Shown: positions 7,640 to 17,997, numbered from the stretch's first letter. The stretch: 34,680 bases of DNA from Desulfurococcaceae archaeon (GCA_020833325.1 JAJHQN010000005.1:1-34680); one strand, 5' to 3'. Notes: generated from the sequence alone by a model not told the origin. Numbers and translations are program-made.

Positions 7640-8995
7640 CTATCCTTGTTCTTCTAGCTCCTCTAGCTCTAACCCGAGCTTCTTTAACAGCCTTCTATCT
7701 CTCCTTAGCTTTCTTACCAGGTTCTTTAGGTTCTTGTAGTAGTTTAGGAGCTCCCTTACATCCTCTGTTGTAGTCCCGCTTCCAATGGCTATCCTCTTGA
7801 TCCTACTCTTATCCACTATATCCGGGTTGTCAAGCTCCTCGTACGTCATACTCTCCATTATCGCCAGCCACCTATCTATCTTCTCCTCCCCCAGCCTAGC
7901 GGCATCCTTCATCACCTCAGGTGCTAGTGTTAGCCCTGGTATCATCTGGAGCACCCTTGTCAGCGGGCCCATCTTCCTAGCTGTCTTCAACTGTCTATAC
8001 ACTATCCTTAGATTCAGCTTACCCCTCACTATATCCTCAGCAGCCTTCTCCAGCTCCCTAGCCTCCTCTACAGCCTTTAACCTCTCAAGTATACCCTCCA
8101 GATCCCCCAGGCCTAGTAGTCTAGCAACAAACCTCCTAGGCTTGAAGATCTCTAGCTCCTCAAGCTTCTCCCCGTAGCCTATGAATTTAACAACAGCCCC
8201 TGTAGCTGCTACAGCTGATAGAACCCCCCCGCCTCTAGCAGTACCATCAGTCTTAGTAACCAGTATACCTCCCACCGGAGCGTACTTGTGAAACTTGGAT
8301 GCGAGGTCGTAAGCCTTCTGGCCCATAGCAGCATCTATGACGAGTACGACCTCGTCAGGCTTAACCCTACCAGCTATACGCCTCATCTCCTCAAGTAAAG
8401 CCTCCTCCTCACCATAACCATGCCTACCAGCAGTATCAACTATTACAACCTCAGCCCCCCGGGCCTTCAAAACCTCGACACCCTCATATGCTATGGTAGC
8501 AGGGTCACCTGAATCCAGGCCGTAGAACATAGCCCCAGCTTTCTCAGCAAGAGTCTTAAGTTGCTGTAAAGCCCCAGGTCTATAGGTGTCAGTAGAAACA
8601 AGACCCACCTTGTACCCACGGCGAGCATAGAATAAAGCTAGCTTACCAGCACTAGTAGTCTTACCAGAACCCTGAACACCAACCAAGAGGATAACCCAAG
8701 GTCTCCTAGGGGGGTCTACAGAAGGCTCCCTATCACCTCCAAACAGCTGAGAAAGCTCATCATAGACAATCTTAACAAACCAATCCCTCCTACTAACACT
8801 CGCAGGAGGCTCCTCCCTAAGAGCCCTCTCCCTAATCCTCTGAGACAGCTGGAACACAAGCTTAACATTAACATCAGCCTTCAAAAGCTCCCTCTGAAGA
8901 TCCCTAACAAACTCGTCAACAGCCCTCTCATAATGACCTCCGCTGAGAAACCTAGCTATGGCAGCTCTAATCCCCTCAAGCAAATCTAACACCAA
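7640..8995 (-). CDS. srp54: Signal recognition particle protein SRP54
   Basis: GVQGSGKTTSAGKLA, DTYRPGALQQL, VDTAGRHGYGEE, TKTDGTARGGG, M-domain. Confidence 0.97.
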   Translation of the reverse strand: MVLDLLEGIRAAIARFLSGGHYERAVDEFVRDLQRELLKADVNVKLVFQLSQRIRERALREEPPASVSRRDWFVKIVYDELSQLFGGDREPSVDPPRRPWVILLVGVQGSGKTTSAGKLALFYARRGYKVGLVSTDTYRPGALQQLKTLAEKAGAMFYGLDSGDPATIAYEGVEVLKARGAEVVIVDTAGRHGYGEEEALLEEMRRIAGRVKPDEVVLVIDAAMGQKAYDLASKFHKYAPVGGILVTKTDGTARGGGVLSAVAATGAVVKFIGYGEKLEELEIFKPRRFVARLLGLGDLEGILERLKAVEEARELEKAAEDIVRGKLNLRIVYRQLKTARKMGPLTRVLQMIPGLTLAPEVMKDAARLGEEKIDRWLAIMESMTYEELDNPDIVDKSRIKRIAIGSGTTTEDVRELLNYYKNLKNLVRKLRRDRRLLKKLGLELEELEEQG

Positions 8996-9202
8996 GTAAA
9001 GAATACTAGCTAACTAAAGTCTTTAAGAACATCGAACTCATGGAGAGCGCACAACAAGGCTAGCCATGCGAGGCTAGCGTGGAAACCGGAGATTACGCTA
9101 GTACAAGCCAGAGCGGCACCCTCTAAGCTCGGAAACCAGCACATGGAGTAAGGGTAAAGTATAATAGGTGTGCTTTAAGGATAAGATTTTAGGTGTTCGA
9201 TT

Positions 9203-9517
9203 ATGGTTAAGGCTCCTCAAGGTTACAGGCATAGGACTAGGAGGTTGTTGCGTAAGGATGTAAGGGGGAGGGGCGCTGTTCCCAAGGCTAGTGTGCTTTT
9301 GAGGGAGTATAATGTTGGGGATAGGGTTGCTATTAAGATTGACCCTAGCTTCCACTACTGGGCTATGCCTCATAGGAGGTATCATGGCTTGACAGGCGTG
9401 ATACTGGGGAAGCGTGGTAGCTGTTATATCGTTGAAGTCTACCTAGGCGATAAGAGGAAGACAATCTTCGTATCGCCTGTACACATAAGACCCCTTCCAA
9501 CTCAAACCTCTAATTGA
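9203..9517 (+). CDS. rpl21e: 50S ribosomal protein L21e
   Basis: MVKAPQGYRHRTRRLLRKDVRGRG...GDRVAIKIDPSFHYWAMPHRRYHGLTGVI. Confidence 0.95.
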   Translation: MVKAPQGYRHRTRRLLRKDVRGRGAVPKASVLLREYNVGDRVAIKIDPSFHYWAMPHRRYHGLTGVILGKRGSCYIVEVYLGDKRKTIFVSPVHIRPLPTQTSN

Positions 9518-9876
9518 ACAGGGGGTCTTCCTCTTTGGACAGGGTTATTCTAGGAAAGAGATATATTAGCCTACATGAGGCCAGGGAGGCTCTCGAATCG
9601 AGGATAAAATCTGGGGTTAAAGTGGTCGATGTACATGAGAGGACGTGGAGTTACCTATCGCTATTCGGCACTAAGGGGGGCGAGGATGCTAGGAGGGCTT
9701 TCGAGATGTTGAAGAAACTAGGTTTAAACGATGAGACAGCTGTTAACCTACTAAACATATGCCCTGAGAGTGAGGGGGAGGTTAGAGCTGTGCTGGTGAT
9801 GGAGAGGGAGTCTGTTTACGACGTGGAGCTGGTCAACAACATACTATCCATTCTAAGGAGGCTTTGCTCCAGCTAG
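9514..9876 (+). CDS. rpoF: DNA-directed RNA polymerase subunit F (Rpo4)
   Basis: Position after L21e; size and helical HRDC-like C-terminus (ARRAFEMLKKLGLNDETAVNLLNICPESEGEVRAVL). Confidence 0.85.
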   Translation: MNRGSSSLDRVILGKRYISLHEAREALESRIKSGVKVVDVHERTWSYLSLFGTKGGEDARRAFEMLKKLGLNDETAVNLLNICPESEGEVRAVLVMERESVYDVELVNNILSILRRLCSS

Positions 9877-9944
9877 AAGTTACCATTTAAGCCCTGGATG
9901 TAAAATTTCGACCCGGGAGAGGAGGCTTCCCGGTGAGTTAAGCT

Positions 9945-10862
9945 TTGAACGTGGGGTCTGCGGATAGAGAGCCTGGTAGAACGTCTGGCTTTAGATCACA
10001 GCATCCGGCAGCTGTGGAGGTTGAAGCTTTAATCCTAGACTACATGCCCCAAGGCTCCTATAATGACCCGCACAAAGAGCATAAGGATAGACCTGTAGCA
10101 CAGGCTATAGGTGTTAGGAGGTTCACATTAATGGACGGCATACCATTATCCGATGTGGAGGTATTCCAAAGGGTTACCTTGGCGAGGAGCGTTCTAAGAA
10201 CGATAATTCAACCAGCGGACGTTAAAGGCCAGAAGTTTAAGAAGCTCACAATACTCCTAGCATGCCTACCGGGCCCTGAGAAGATGGTGTACTGCTATCC
10301 TATGACACCCCTTGATAAGTGGAGCCTTGATTCCCTAAGAGCTACAATACAGGAGGAGGGAGGGTGGAGCCTTCTAGTAGACTCCCCCCACGAGCTCTCA
10401 GCGATAGCTGAGGAGAAGGGGCTCTCACCAGCTATACTCATAGTACCACCTGTTCCGCTGAAATACGAGGATTTAACGGATATAGCTAAGAACAACCTAT
10501 TGGAGGCTGTTAAGATGATTATTAAGAGCGATGAACGGATATACGTTGAGTTCTTCAATATAGCGGAGGCTGTTAACATAAGGCTTCACGCCCTAGAACT
10601 ATTCAAGGGTGTTGGTAAGAAGACCCTAGCTAACTTCCTTGAGAGGAGGAAGCAGAAGCCTTTCGAGAGCTTTGAGGAGGTGAAGAAGGTTCTAAAGATA
10701 GACCCTGCTGAGGCTTTAGCAGAGAAGATAGTGGAGGAGATAAAGAGGGAGGCCAAATACTATGTCTTCATAGAACCTTCAGACCCTGAGGCACAGTACC
10801 TAGGTTACCTCGATAAGGTTAAGAAGGCGTACTTCTCTAAGAGGAGAGGGCTTGGCACGTAG
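9945..10862 (+). CDS. DUF655 family protein
   Basis: VEALILDYMPQGSYNDPHKEHKDRPVAQAIGVRRFTLMD; HhH-like LHALELFKGVGKKTLANFLERRKQKPFESFEEVKK; conserved context rpoF-DUF655-ksgA. Confidence 0.88.
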   Translation: MNVGSADREPGRTSGFRSQHPAAVEVEALILDYMPQGSYNDPHKEHKDRPVAQAIGVRRFTLMDGIPLSDVEVFQRVTLARSVLRTIIQPADVKGQKFKKLTILLACLPGPEKMVYCYPMTPLDKWSLDSLRATIQEEGGWSLLVDSPHELSAIAEEKGLSPAILIVPPVPLKYEDLTDIAKNNLLEAVKMIIKSDERIYVEFFNIAEAVNIRLHALELFKGVGKKTLANFLERRKQKPFESFEEVKKVLKIDPAEALAEKIVEEIKREAKYYVFIEPSDPEAQYLGYLDKVKKAYFSKRRGLGT

Positions 10863-11667
10863 ACTTCAATGGACTCTTCCTAGTAGGGAGGAGCTCCTGA
10901 AATGGACAGTTGAAACTTTGAGGAGGCTTGGTGTTAAACCTAGGGATAGACTCGGCCAACACTTCCTCGTAGACCCTCGTGGTGTAGCTTTATTCCTAGA
11001 AGCCCTAGCAAAGTGGGAGTCATCGGATATGATGGAGGTCGGGCCGGGTCTGGGCGTCCTAACGGCATTAGCGTCTCACATAGCATCACGTATAGTAGCT
11101 GTGGAGATAGACCCTCTACTAGCGTCTCACATAGCATCCCTAGCCTCTGACAACGTGGTGGTTGTTAGGGGGGATGGCTTGGATCATGTTACTTCAACGA
11201 GTATAAGTGTGGTGTACTCTAACACACCCTACAACATATCAAGCCAGCTTATAGCTAGGATAGCTAGGAATAATAGGATCACATACTCCCTCCTAGGCGT
11301 ACAACTAGAGCTAGCTAGGAGGATGACTGCAAAGCCGGGGGAGGAGGATTATGGTAGGCTAACGCTCCTAGCTAACAGATACTTTAACGTAAAACTACTT
11401 GGCGTAATACCCTGGAGCTCCTTCTACCCAGAACCTGAAGTCTCGGGGGCGGTTGTGGAGATGTGGAGGAAGAGGAGCTGGGTGGAAGGTGATGAGAGCT
11501 TCGAGCTCCTAACTAGATGTTTATTCAGTAATAGAAATAAGAAAGCTGTTAAGATAGCATCCAAATGCCTGGGAGTGGAGCTAGGGAAACTCTCATGGCT
11601 TGGGGAGAGGAGGGTGAGAGAGCTGGGGTTGGAGGATGTGGAGAGGCTGATGGATATAGCGAGATGA
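10852..11667 (+). CDS. ksgA: rRNA adenine N6,N6-dimethyltransferase (KsgA/Dim1)
   Basis: RLGQHFLVDPRGVALF, MEVGPGLGVLT, NTPYNISSQLI, FYPEPEVSGAVVEM. Confidence 0.93.
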   Translation: MARRLQWTLPSREELLKWTVETLRRLGVKPRDRLGQHFLVDPRGVALFLEALAKWESSDMMEVGPGLGVLTALASHIASRIVAVEIDPLLASHIASLASDNVVVVRGDGLDHVTSTSISVVYSNTPYNISSQLIARIARNNRITYSLLGVQLELARRMTAKPGEEDYGRLTLLANRYFNVKLLGVIPWSSFYPEPEVSGAVVEMWRKRSWVEGDESFELLTRCLFSNRNKKAVKIASKCLGVELGKLSWLGERRVRELGLEDVERLMDIAR

Positions 11668-12257
11668 AGCTATGCACCTCCTGGAAATGCTATAAAATAA
11701 GGGTACACAAATGCGTTTACAAACCCGCAGAGGACAGTATACTAGCCTTAGAAGCGTTGTATAAACTTTACAAGAGAGGGTTTAAATACGATAGGATCGT
11801 AGACCTTGGAACAGGGACTGGAATCCTAGCTTTAGCCGCCTACGAGCTCTTCGACCCTAACATGCTCCTTGCAGTCGATATATCACCCTACGCTGTTAGA
11901 AACGCATCATGCAATCTACCACTGGAAGCCCACGTAGTTCAATCGGATGGCTTAAGCTTCCTAAACACAATATGGGATCTTGTAATACTAAACCCACCAT
12001 ACTTACCACTAGAACCTGTAGGCCTAGGAGATACGTGTAGCTGGTGGCTTGAGCTCAGCTGGAGTGGCGGTGGAGGGGTTATGGAGAGGCTTGTCGGAGA
12101 TAGCATGTCGAAGGGAGGGGAAGTATTACTAGTGTACTCCACACTCTCACCAGTAGGAGTTGAAAGTATAGCTGGGAGCGCCCGCATAGAGGTGTTGGGC
12201 TCGCTGAGATTCTTCTTTGAAGAGTTAAAAGTGCTCTACCTTAAACCTAGATTCTAG
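11664..12257 (+). CDS. HemK/PrmC-type N5-glutamine methyltransferase
   Basis: VYKPAEDSILALEAL, IVDLGTGTGILALAA, catalytic NPPY motif (VILNPPYLPLEP); ATG at 11664 overlaps the ksgA stop. Confidence 0.88.
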   Translation: MKLCTSWKCYKIRVHKCVYKPAEDSILALEALYKLYKRGFKYDRIVDLGTGTGILALAAYELFDPNMLLAVDISPYAVRNASCNLPLEAHVVQSDGLSFLNTIWDLVILNPPYLPLEPVGLGDTCSWWLELSWSGGGGVMERLVGDSMSKGGEVLLVYSTLSPVGVESIAGSARIEVLGSLRFFFEELKVLYLKPRF

Positions 12258-12336
12258 CTCCATTACTATGGAAGCCCTAGACCATCCATAACCTTAATAT
12301 GTGGTATAACAATAGAGTGGAATTGGGGGTTCGCGT

Positions 12337-13059
12337 TTGGATAAGCTTAGGCTCGTGCTTGTTGGTGTTGAGGGGGCTGTTAACCTGGGTATGGTAGCTA
12401 GGCTTGCTGATAACTTTGCTGTTGAAGAGCTCTACCTGGTCAAGCCTGGTGCTAGTTTAGAGGAGGCTCTTGAGTATGCTGCCAGGTCTGCTAGGAGGCT
12501 CTTGAGCGCCACCATAGTTGATACCCTTGATGAGGCTCTTAGAGATGTGAACCTCTCCATATGCACTTCAGCCTTAGCGTCTAACGAGGATATCCTAAGG
12601 GTGCCCGTTAGCCCTAGTGAGGCCGCCACTATAGCCTCTAGCTCTCCAGGCACCGTAGCCCTTGTTATGGGTAGGGAGAGTGTTGGACTGACCAGGGAGG
12701 AGCTTGGAATGTGCACCCTACTATCAACTATAGAAGCTAACCCCGCCTACCCCGTCTTAAACCTGGCTAACGCCACGGCAATAATGCTTTACGAGCTCTA
12801 CAAGGTTAGAGGTAAGCCCCATTACAAGCTGGAGCCCGCAGACCCTAAGATCGTGGGCTTGGTGGAATCCTATGCAAGAGCCCTAGCTAGACAGCTTGTA
12901 CACGATGAGAAGAGGGTTGAGGATATAAGCTTAGCCCTCAGGAGGATAGCTGCTAAGAACATAGCTTCGAAGAGGGAAGTTGAATGCCTCCTAATGCTCC
13001 TATCGAAAGCGTGTAGGAAGATTGGAGAATGTAGGGTTGAAGTACACCCTAGTATATAA
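12337..13059 (+). CDS. SpoU/TrmH-family RNA 2'-O-methyltransferase (TrmJ-like)
   Basis: LRLVLVGVEGAVNLGMVARLADNF; VALVMGRESVGLTREEL; NPAYPVLNLANATAIMLYEL. Confidence 0.9.
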   Translation: MDKLRLVLVGVEGAVNLGMVARLADNFAVEELYLVKPGASLEEALEYAARSARRLLSATIVDTLDEALRDVNLSICTSALASNEDILRVPVSPSEAATIASSSPGTVALVMGRESVGLTREELGMCTLLSTIEANPAYPVLNLANATAIMLYELYKVRGKPHYKLEPADPKIVGLVESYARALARQLVHDEKRVEDISLALRRIAAKNIASKREVECLLMLLSKACRKIGECRVEVHPSI

Positions 13060-13132
13060 GCATAGTGCTACCTCTAGACACTCATATAACTTATTTAAGG
13101 CGTGGTAGTATAGGATGTTGGGGGGTGTCTAG

Positions 13133-13570
13133 GTGGCTTTAGAGATTAGGCCTGAGTGGAAGAAGTTTAGGTATCGTGGTAAGACTTTAGAGGAGCTGCT
13201 TAAGATGCAGTTACGGGAGCTAGCGAAAATCCTCCCCGCTAGGCAGAGGAGGAAGCTACTTAGAGGGTTGACACCACAGCAGCAGAAGCTAGTACTCAAG
13301 ATTAGGAAGATTAGACGTAAGCTTGCTGAGGGAGCTCTAGACAAGCCCCCTACTATTAAAACACATGTTAGGGATATGATAGTTTTACCTGAGATGGTCG
13401 GGTTGACGATAGCCGTTCATAATGGAAAGGAGTTCATCCCAGTTAAGATCACCCCCGAGATGATAGGCCGTTATCTCGGCGAGCTTGCACCAACATGTAA
13501 GAATGTTCAACACGGAGAACCAGGGCTTAAGGCTACGAGAAGTAGCCTCCATGTTGGAGGGCAGAAGTGA
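13133..13570 (+). CDS. rps19: 30S ribosomal protein S19
   Basis: [42 protein letters not shown]. Confidence 0.96.
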   Translation: MALEIRPEWKKFRYRGKTLEELLKMQLRELAKILPARQRRKLLRGLTPQQQKLVLKIRKIRRKLAEGALDKPPTIKTHVRDMIVLPEMVGLTIAVHNGKEFIPVKITPEMIGRYLGELAPTCKNVQHGEPGLKATRSSLHVGGQK

Positions 13571-13585
13571 TAGGGTGCAAGTCTA

Positions 13586-14062
13586 TTGCCTACATGGAGT
13601 TACTCTATTAAATTTAGGGATGAATCTAGGATAGCTAAAGCAGTTAAATGGGATATACCGGTGCACCCCAAAGTCGTAAGGGAGGTTTGTAGCGTACTCA
13701 AGGGCATGAAGTTATCTGAGGCTAAAGAGTTCCTCGAAAGGGTTATGGAGAAGAGGGAGGCGGTCCCCTTCAGGAGAGCTCATGGCAAGCAAGCTCATAG
13801 GAGGGGTTTAGCTGATAGATGGGGGTGGCCTGCTGGGAGATACCCTGTTAAGGCCGCATGGTATCTCTTAAAGTTACTTGATAACGTTGAGAACAATGCC
13901 GAGGTTAAGGGTTTGGATTTAGAGGATTTAAAGATCATCCATATAGCAGCCCATAAGGGTATGACGCTTAAAAGGTGGATGCCTAGAGCTTTTGGCAGAG
14001 CCACCCCCAGGTTCAGGGTTACAAGCCATGTTGAGGTGGTTGTTGCCGAAGGTGAAGCCTAG
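13586..14062 (+). CDS. rpl22: 50S ribosomal protein L22
   Basis: RRAHGKQAHRRGLADRWGWPAGRYPVKAAWYLLKLLDNVENNAEVKGLD. Confidence 0.96.
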   Translation: MPTWSYSIKFRDESRIAKAVKWDIPVHPKVVREVCSVLKGMKLSEAKEFLERVMEKREAVPFRRAHGKQAHRRGLADRWGWPAGRYPVKAAWYLLKLLDNVENNAEVKGLDLEDLKIIHIAAHKGMTLKRWMPRAFGRATPRFRVTSHVEVVVAEGEA

Positions 14063-14811
14063 TGACTAAGGTGAAGAAGTTCTTCCTAGGACAAGCTCTC
14101 TTAAAAGCTAAGATAGATGAATACCTAGCTCAGAACTTCTACGAAGCAGGGTACGCTGATGTACATTTAGTTAGAACGGGTTTAGGAACTAGAGTGCACA
14201 TATACGTTGAAAGACCTGCTCTCGTAATCGGGAGAGGAGGGTCTACTATAAGGGAGTTGCAGAGGATTATGAGTAAAGTGTTTAACCTGGAAAACCCTCA
14301 GATTACTGTAAGCCAGCCTGAAGCCCCCGAGCTTAACGCCAGGGTTCAAGCTTTTAGAATGGCCAGGTTGATAGAGAGGGGTTTCCACTTTAGGCGTGTA
14401 GCTTTTGCAATGATAAGAAGGGTGATGGCTAACGGAGCTCTGGGCGTTGAGGTAACCATTAGTGGGAAGCTTGTGGCTGAGAGAGCGAGGTTTGAGAAGT
14501 ACAAGGAGGGTAAGGTTTACAAGGCCGGTCATGTCACCGAGGAGCTGGTGGATAAGGCTGTAGCCTACGCTAGGCTGCCAATGGGTGTAATAGGGATTGA
14601 AGTTGTAATAACTAAACCTGGAACTCCCCCAGACTATGTTGCCGTTAAGGAGCCTAGCCAGGTTGAGGAGATTGTAGCTAAGATAAGGGAGGAGGTTAAG
14701 AGTAAGAGGATGGAGACAGCTAGGTTGGAGGAGTTAGAGGCGGTTTTGGAGGAAGAGGAGGAGTTGGTTTTGGAGGAAGAGGAGGAGAGCGAGATTGCCT
14801 CCAAAGCATAA
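14062..14811 (+). CDS. rps3: 30S ribosomal protein S3
   Basis: KH domain ALVIGRGGSTIRELQRIM; acidic C-tail. Confidence 0.96.
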   Translation: MTKVKKFFLGQALLKAKIDEYLAQNFYEAGYADVHLVRTGLGTRVHIYVERPALVIGRGGSTIRELQRIMSKVFNLENPQITVSQPEAPELNARVQAFRMARLIERGFHFRRVAFAMIRRVMANGALGVEVTISGKLVAERARFEKYKEGKVYKAGHVTEELVDKAVAYARLPMGVIGIEVVITKPGTPPDYVAVKEPSQVEEIVAKIREEVKSKRMETARLEELEAVLEEEEELVLEEEEESEIASKA

Positions 14812-15028
14812 GGTTAGAGCTAGAGATATTAGGGGTATGAGTCCAGAGGAGAGGTTAAAGTTGCTTAGAGAGATGCAGGTAGAGTTAGTGACACTACGTT
14901 ACAAAGCATCTGTGGGAACTCTAACTAACCCCGGTAGGCTTAGGGAGGTTAAGAGGAACATAGCGAGAGTGCTAACGGTGATGAAGGAGGAGGTTAAGGG
15001 GGCTAGAGGTGGAGCTGAGCAAGGATAA
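14795..15028 (+). CDS. rpl29: 50S ribosomal protein L29
   Basis: DIRGMSPEERLKLLREMQVELVTLRYKASVGTLTNPGRLREVKRNIARVLTVM. Confidence 0.93.
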   Translation: MPPKHKVRARDIRGMSPEERLKLLREMQVELVTLRYKASVGTLTNPGRLREVKRNIARVLTVMKEEVKGARGGAEQG

Positions 15029-15308
15029 CATTCTATGCCACGAGCTCATAGGCTTAAGGGTTAAAGTGTTAAACCACCTGGACCCCAGCCTGGAGGGCGT
15101 CGAGGGAGCAGTAGTCTGGGAAACCACCAGGTCTATTAGAGTGGATAGGGGGGGAAAGGTCATTTCAGTACTTAAGCCCAGCTCTATACTCCTAGTAGAG
15201 ATACCTGGATCTGGATGGGTTAAGGTGAGAGGTGACGATATATTGGGTAGCCCGTTTGAGAGGGCTAAGAGGATGGCTAGAGGTGAGAGGTGCGATGCCA
15301 GCGTTTAA
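15009..15308 (+). CDS. rnp1: Ribonuclease P protein component 1 (Rpp29/Pop4)
   Basis: HELIGLRVKVLNHLDPSLEGVEGAVVWETTRSIRV; position between L29 and S17. Confidence 0.88.
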   Translation: MELSKDNILCHELIGLRVKVLNHLDPSLEGVEGAVVWETTRSIRVDRGGKVISVLKPSSILLVEIPGSGWVKVRGDDILGSPFERAKRMARGERCDASV

Positions 15309-15642
15309 ACAGGTTAAGAACCTTAAAGTGCCAGGGGTGGAGCCGCCTAGGGATGTGTGTTCTGATAGGAACTGCCCCTGGCACGGGAGTTTAAGGGTTA
15401 GAGGTGTCATACTAGAGGGTGTTGTGGTTAAGGCTAGTGCTAGGGGAATGGTGGTGGTAAGCCATGAATACCTACGCTACGATGAGAAGTATAGGAGGTA
15501 TGAGAGGAGTCGTAGGAAGATACACGCCCACCTACCAGGTTGTATTAAGGTAACCTTAGGCCAGAGGGTTTTGATTGGAGAGTGTAGACCCTTAGCTAAA
15601 ACTGTTAAATTCGTAGTCCTAGGGGTGGTGGGCGGTGGCTAA
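15295..15642 (+). CDS. rps17: 30S ribosomal protein S17
   Basis: DRNCPWHGSLRVRGVILEGVVVKASARGMVVVSHEYLRYDEKYRRYERSRRKIHAHLP; likely start ATG 15295 (ORF track extends to 15232). Confidence 0.95.
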   Translation: MPAFKQVKNLKVPGVEPPRDVCSDRNCPWHGSLRVRGVILEGVVVKASARGMVVVSHEYLRYDEKYRRYERSRRKIHAHLPGCIKVTLGQRVLIGECRPLAKTVKFVVLGVVGGG

Positions 15643-16054
15643 GAGGAAGTATCTTATAACATCAGCTAGACCCAAGGTTAATGCAGGTCTCCAGGTGGGT
15701 AGCTATGTTAGCGTTGCCGATAATAGTGGAGCTAAGGAGATAATGGTTATCAACGTTCCACTTATAAAAACCAGGCTTAGAAGAGTCCCCTTCGCTGGCG
15801 TGGGGGATCTTATAGTTGCATCTGTTAAGAGGGGAACCCCTCAGATGAGGAGGCAGATTGTATACGCTGTAATAGTAAGGCAGAGGAGGCCTTTCAGGAG
15901 ACCTGATGGAACATGGGTTTCCTTTGAGGATAACGCTGCAGTCCTAGTAAACCCTGACGGTACACCTAGAGCTAGCGAGATTAGAGGGCCTATTGCTAGG
16001 GAGGCTGCGGAGAGGTGGCCTAAGGTGGCTAAGCTAGCCACCATGATAGTCTAG
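15635..16054 (+). CDS. rpl14: 50S ribosomal protein L14
   Basis: [24 protein letters not shown]...[38 protein letters not shown]. Confidence 0.97.
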   Translation: MAKRKYLITSARPKVNAGLQVGSYVSVADNSGAKEIMVINVPLIKTRLRRVPFAGVGDLIVASVKRGTPQMRRQIVYAVIVRQRRPFRRPDGTWVSFEDNAAVLVNPDGTPRASEIRGPIAREAAERWPKVAKLATMIV

Positions 16055-16055
16055 G

Positions 16056-16505
16056 GTGGGTGGGATGGCGAGGTTAACTGAGAGTAGACAGCCTAGGAAG
16101 CAGAGGCTCGCTCTGTTAAAAGCCCCTCTGCACGCTAGGCAGAAGCTTATAAGCGCACCTCTAAGCGAGGAGCTTAGGGAGAAGTATGGTGTTAGAAGCC
16201 TCCCAGTTAGGAAGGGTGATAGGGTTAGGGTTGTTAGAGGGGATTTCAAAGGGCATGAGGGGGCTGTTGTTAGAGTTGACCTAAGAAAGACAAGGATATT
16301 CGTTGAAGGGGTTACTGTGAAGAGGCAGGATGGAACACCTAGGTTCGTCCCCATACATCCTTCAAAGGTGGTTATAGTGGCTTTGGATCTTAAGGATGGG
16401 TGGAGGAGGTCTATAGTTGAGAGGAGAGGTGGAGAGGTGGCAGAGGAGGCTGGGGGCGGCAAGCCCGAGGCTCAAGCCGGAGAGGGAGGTGGTGTAAGTG
16501 GCTAG
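16056..16505 (+). CDS. rpl24: 50S ribosomal protein L24
   Basis: [44 protein letters not shown]. Confidence 0.95.
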   Translation: MGGMARLTESRQPRKQRLALLKAPLHARQKLISAPLSEELREKYGVRSLPVRKGDRVRVVRGDFKGHEGAVVRVDLRKTRIFVEGVTVKRQDGTPRFVPIHPSKVVIVALDLKDGWRRSIVERRGGEVAEEAGGGKPEAQAGEGGGVSG

Positions 16506-17259
16506 AATGGGCGCTAGGAGGCATTTAAAAGCTCTGGTTGCACCCGAGTTCTGGCCTATACTTAGGAAAGAGTATAAGTGGACTGTTAAGCCGAGACCAG
16601 GACCTCACCCCATGGAGAGGAGCCTCCCACTACTATTGATTGTGAGGGATATTCTAGGTTATGCTAAGACCGGGAGGGAGGCTAGGAAGCTTATAGCGGA
16701 GGGCTCCTTTAAGGTTGATGGTGTGGTGAGGAAGGATTATAAGTTCCCGGTTGGCTTCATGGATGTTATCGAGGTTACTAAGGCTGGGGAGTTCTACAGA
16801 CTCCTACCATACCCTGTTAAGTTCTTCAAGCTTCAACCTATATCGAGGGAGGAGGCTGCGATTAAGCCTCTAAGGATTGAGGGTAAGACTACTGTTAAGG
16901 GGGGTCATGTGCAATTACACCTGTTTGACGGTAGAAATATTATGATAAGAGTTGGAGACCCCAGGAATCCTGTTGAAGACGTATACGATACTTGGGGTAC
17001 ACTAATACTATCTATCCCAGGCTCGGAGGTTAAAGGCTACATAGGCTTCGGTGTGGGGAAAGTGGCTGTGGTAATAGGGGGTAAGGCTGTGGGCAGGGTT
17101 GGGAGGATTAAGTCTGTGGCTTGGGGTTGGAGGAGGGAGGCTACAGTTGTTACACTAGAAGATCCTAGGGGCAATCTATTCCAAACCAGCCTTAACTACG
17201 TGTTCATTATAGGGGAGGATAAGCCCGTCATAAGGCTACCGGAGGGGGCCTGGCCGTGA
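16498..17259 (+). CDS. rps4e: 30S ribosomal protein S4e
   Basis: [59 protein letters not shown]. Confidence 0.97.
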   Translation: MARMGARRHLKALVAPEFWPILRKEYKWTVKPRPGPHPMERSLPLLLIVRDILGYAKTGREARKLIAEGSFKVDGVVRKDYKFPVGFMDVIEVTKAGEFYRLLPYPVKFFKLQPISREEAAIKPLRIEGKTTVKGGHVQLHLFDGRNIMIRVGDPRNPVEDVYDTWGTLILSIPGSEVKGYIGFGVGKVAVVIGGKAVGRVGRIKSVAWGWRREATVVTLEDPRGNLFQTSLNYVFIIGEDKPVIRLPEGAWP

Positions 17260-17819
17260 GCTCCGCCATTCTAACACCAGATATTGTTGAGAGGATTCTG
17301 GAGGAGTGGAAAAAGCAGCCTATGAGGAAGCCTAGGATAGTGAAAGTTACATTAAACATAGGCGTCGGGACTAGTGGGGAGAAGCTTGCTAAAGCCCATA
17401 AGGTTTTAGAGCAGATAACGGAGGCTAAACCCGTGCCGAGAAGAGCTAAGAAGACTGTGAGAGCTTTCGGGATAAAGAAGGGGGAGAATATAGGCGTGGC
17501 GGTTACGCTAAGAGGGGAAAAAGCTTTATCCACATTGAAAAGACTGTTTGAAGCTGTAGGTAATAGGGTTAAAGCCTCCAGCATAGACGAGCATGGAAAC
17601 CTGTGTTTCGGCATACCAGAGCATATACAGATACCGGGTATAAGATACGACCCCGAAATAGGAATATACGGTCTCGACGTCTGCATAACAATTTCAAGAC
17701 CAGGCTCAAGAGTAGCCATTAGGAAGAGAGCTAGAGCGAGAATACCGAGAAGGCATAGAGTGACAAGAGAGGAGACTATGGTTTTATTAAGCCAACTCCT
17801 AAACATAACATTTACATAG
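17256..17819 (+). CDS. rpl5: 50S ribosomal protein L5
   Basis: [68 protein letters not shown]. Confidence 0.96.
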   Translation: MSSAILTPDIVERILEEWKKQPMRKPRIVKVTLNIGVGTSGEKLAKAHKVLEQITEAKPVPRRAKKTVRAFGIKKGENIGVAVTLRGEKALSTLKRLFEAVGNRVKASSIDEHGNLCFGIPEHIQIPGIRYDPEIGIYGLDVCITISRPGSRVAIRKRARARIPRRHRVTREETMVLLSQLLNITFT

Positions 17820-17832
17820 GAGGTGTTAGAGA

Positions 17833-17997
17833 CTGGCTAAATTCAAACCACCAAACCCTAAGAGGATAGGTAGAGGAGCACAAAAATGCCAGAGGTGTGG
17901 AACGAGAGACGCTGTTATACAGAAGTACAACCTCTACCTATGCAGACAATGCTTCAGAGAAATAGCCTACACACTAGGCTTCAAAAAATACATGTAA
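17833..17997 (+). CDS. rps14: 30S ribosomal protein S14 (zinc type), apparently starting at CTG
   Basis: Missed by the ORF track: [CTG]AKFKPPNPKRIGRGAQKCQRCGTRDAVIQKYNLYLCRQCFREIAYTLGFKKYM*; CxxC...CxxC zinc motif; between L5 and S8; no ATG/GTG/TTG between the in-frame TAG at 17827 and the first conserved residue. Confidence 0.9.
   Translation: MAKFKPPNPKRIGRGAQKCQRCGTRDAVIQKYNLYLCRQCFREIAYTLGFKKYM

Noticed and set aside
7785-8177. 130-aa + strand ORF
   Set aside because: Antisense shadow of srp54, with Ser/Leu-rich composition.
9058-9085. GGCTAGCcatgcgagGCTAGC repeat upstream of L21e
   Set aside because: Short, simple palindromic core (GCTAGC) with no further supported structure; insufficient evidence for a function.
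16034-17806. Minus-strand ORFs 16034-16462 and 17228-17806
   Set aside because: Antisense to L14/L24 and L5, which are unambiguous ribosomal proteins.
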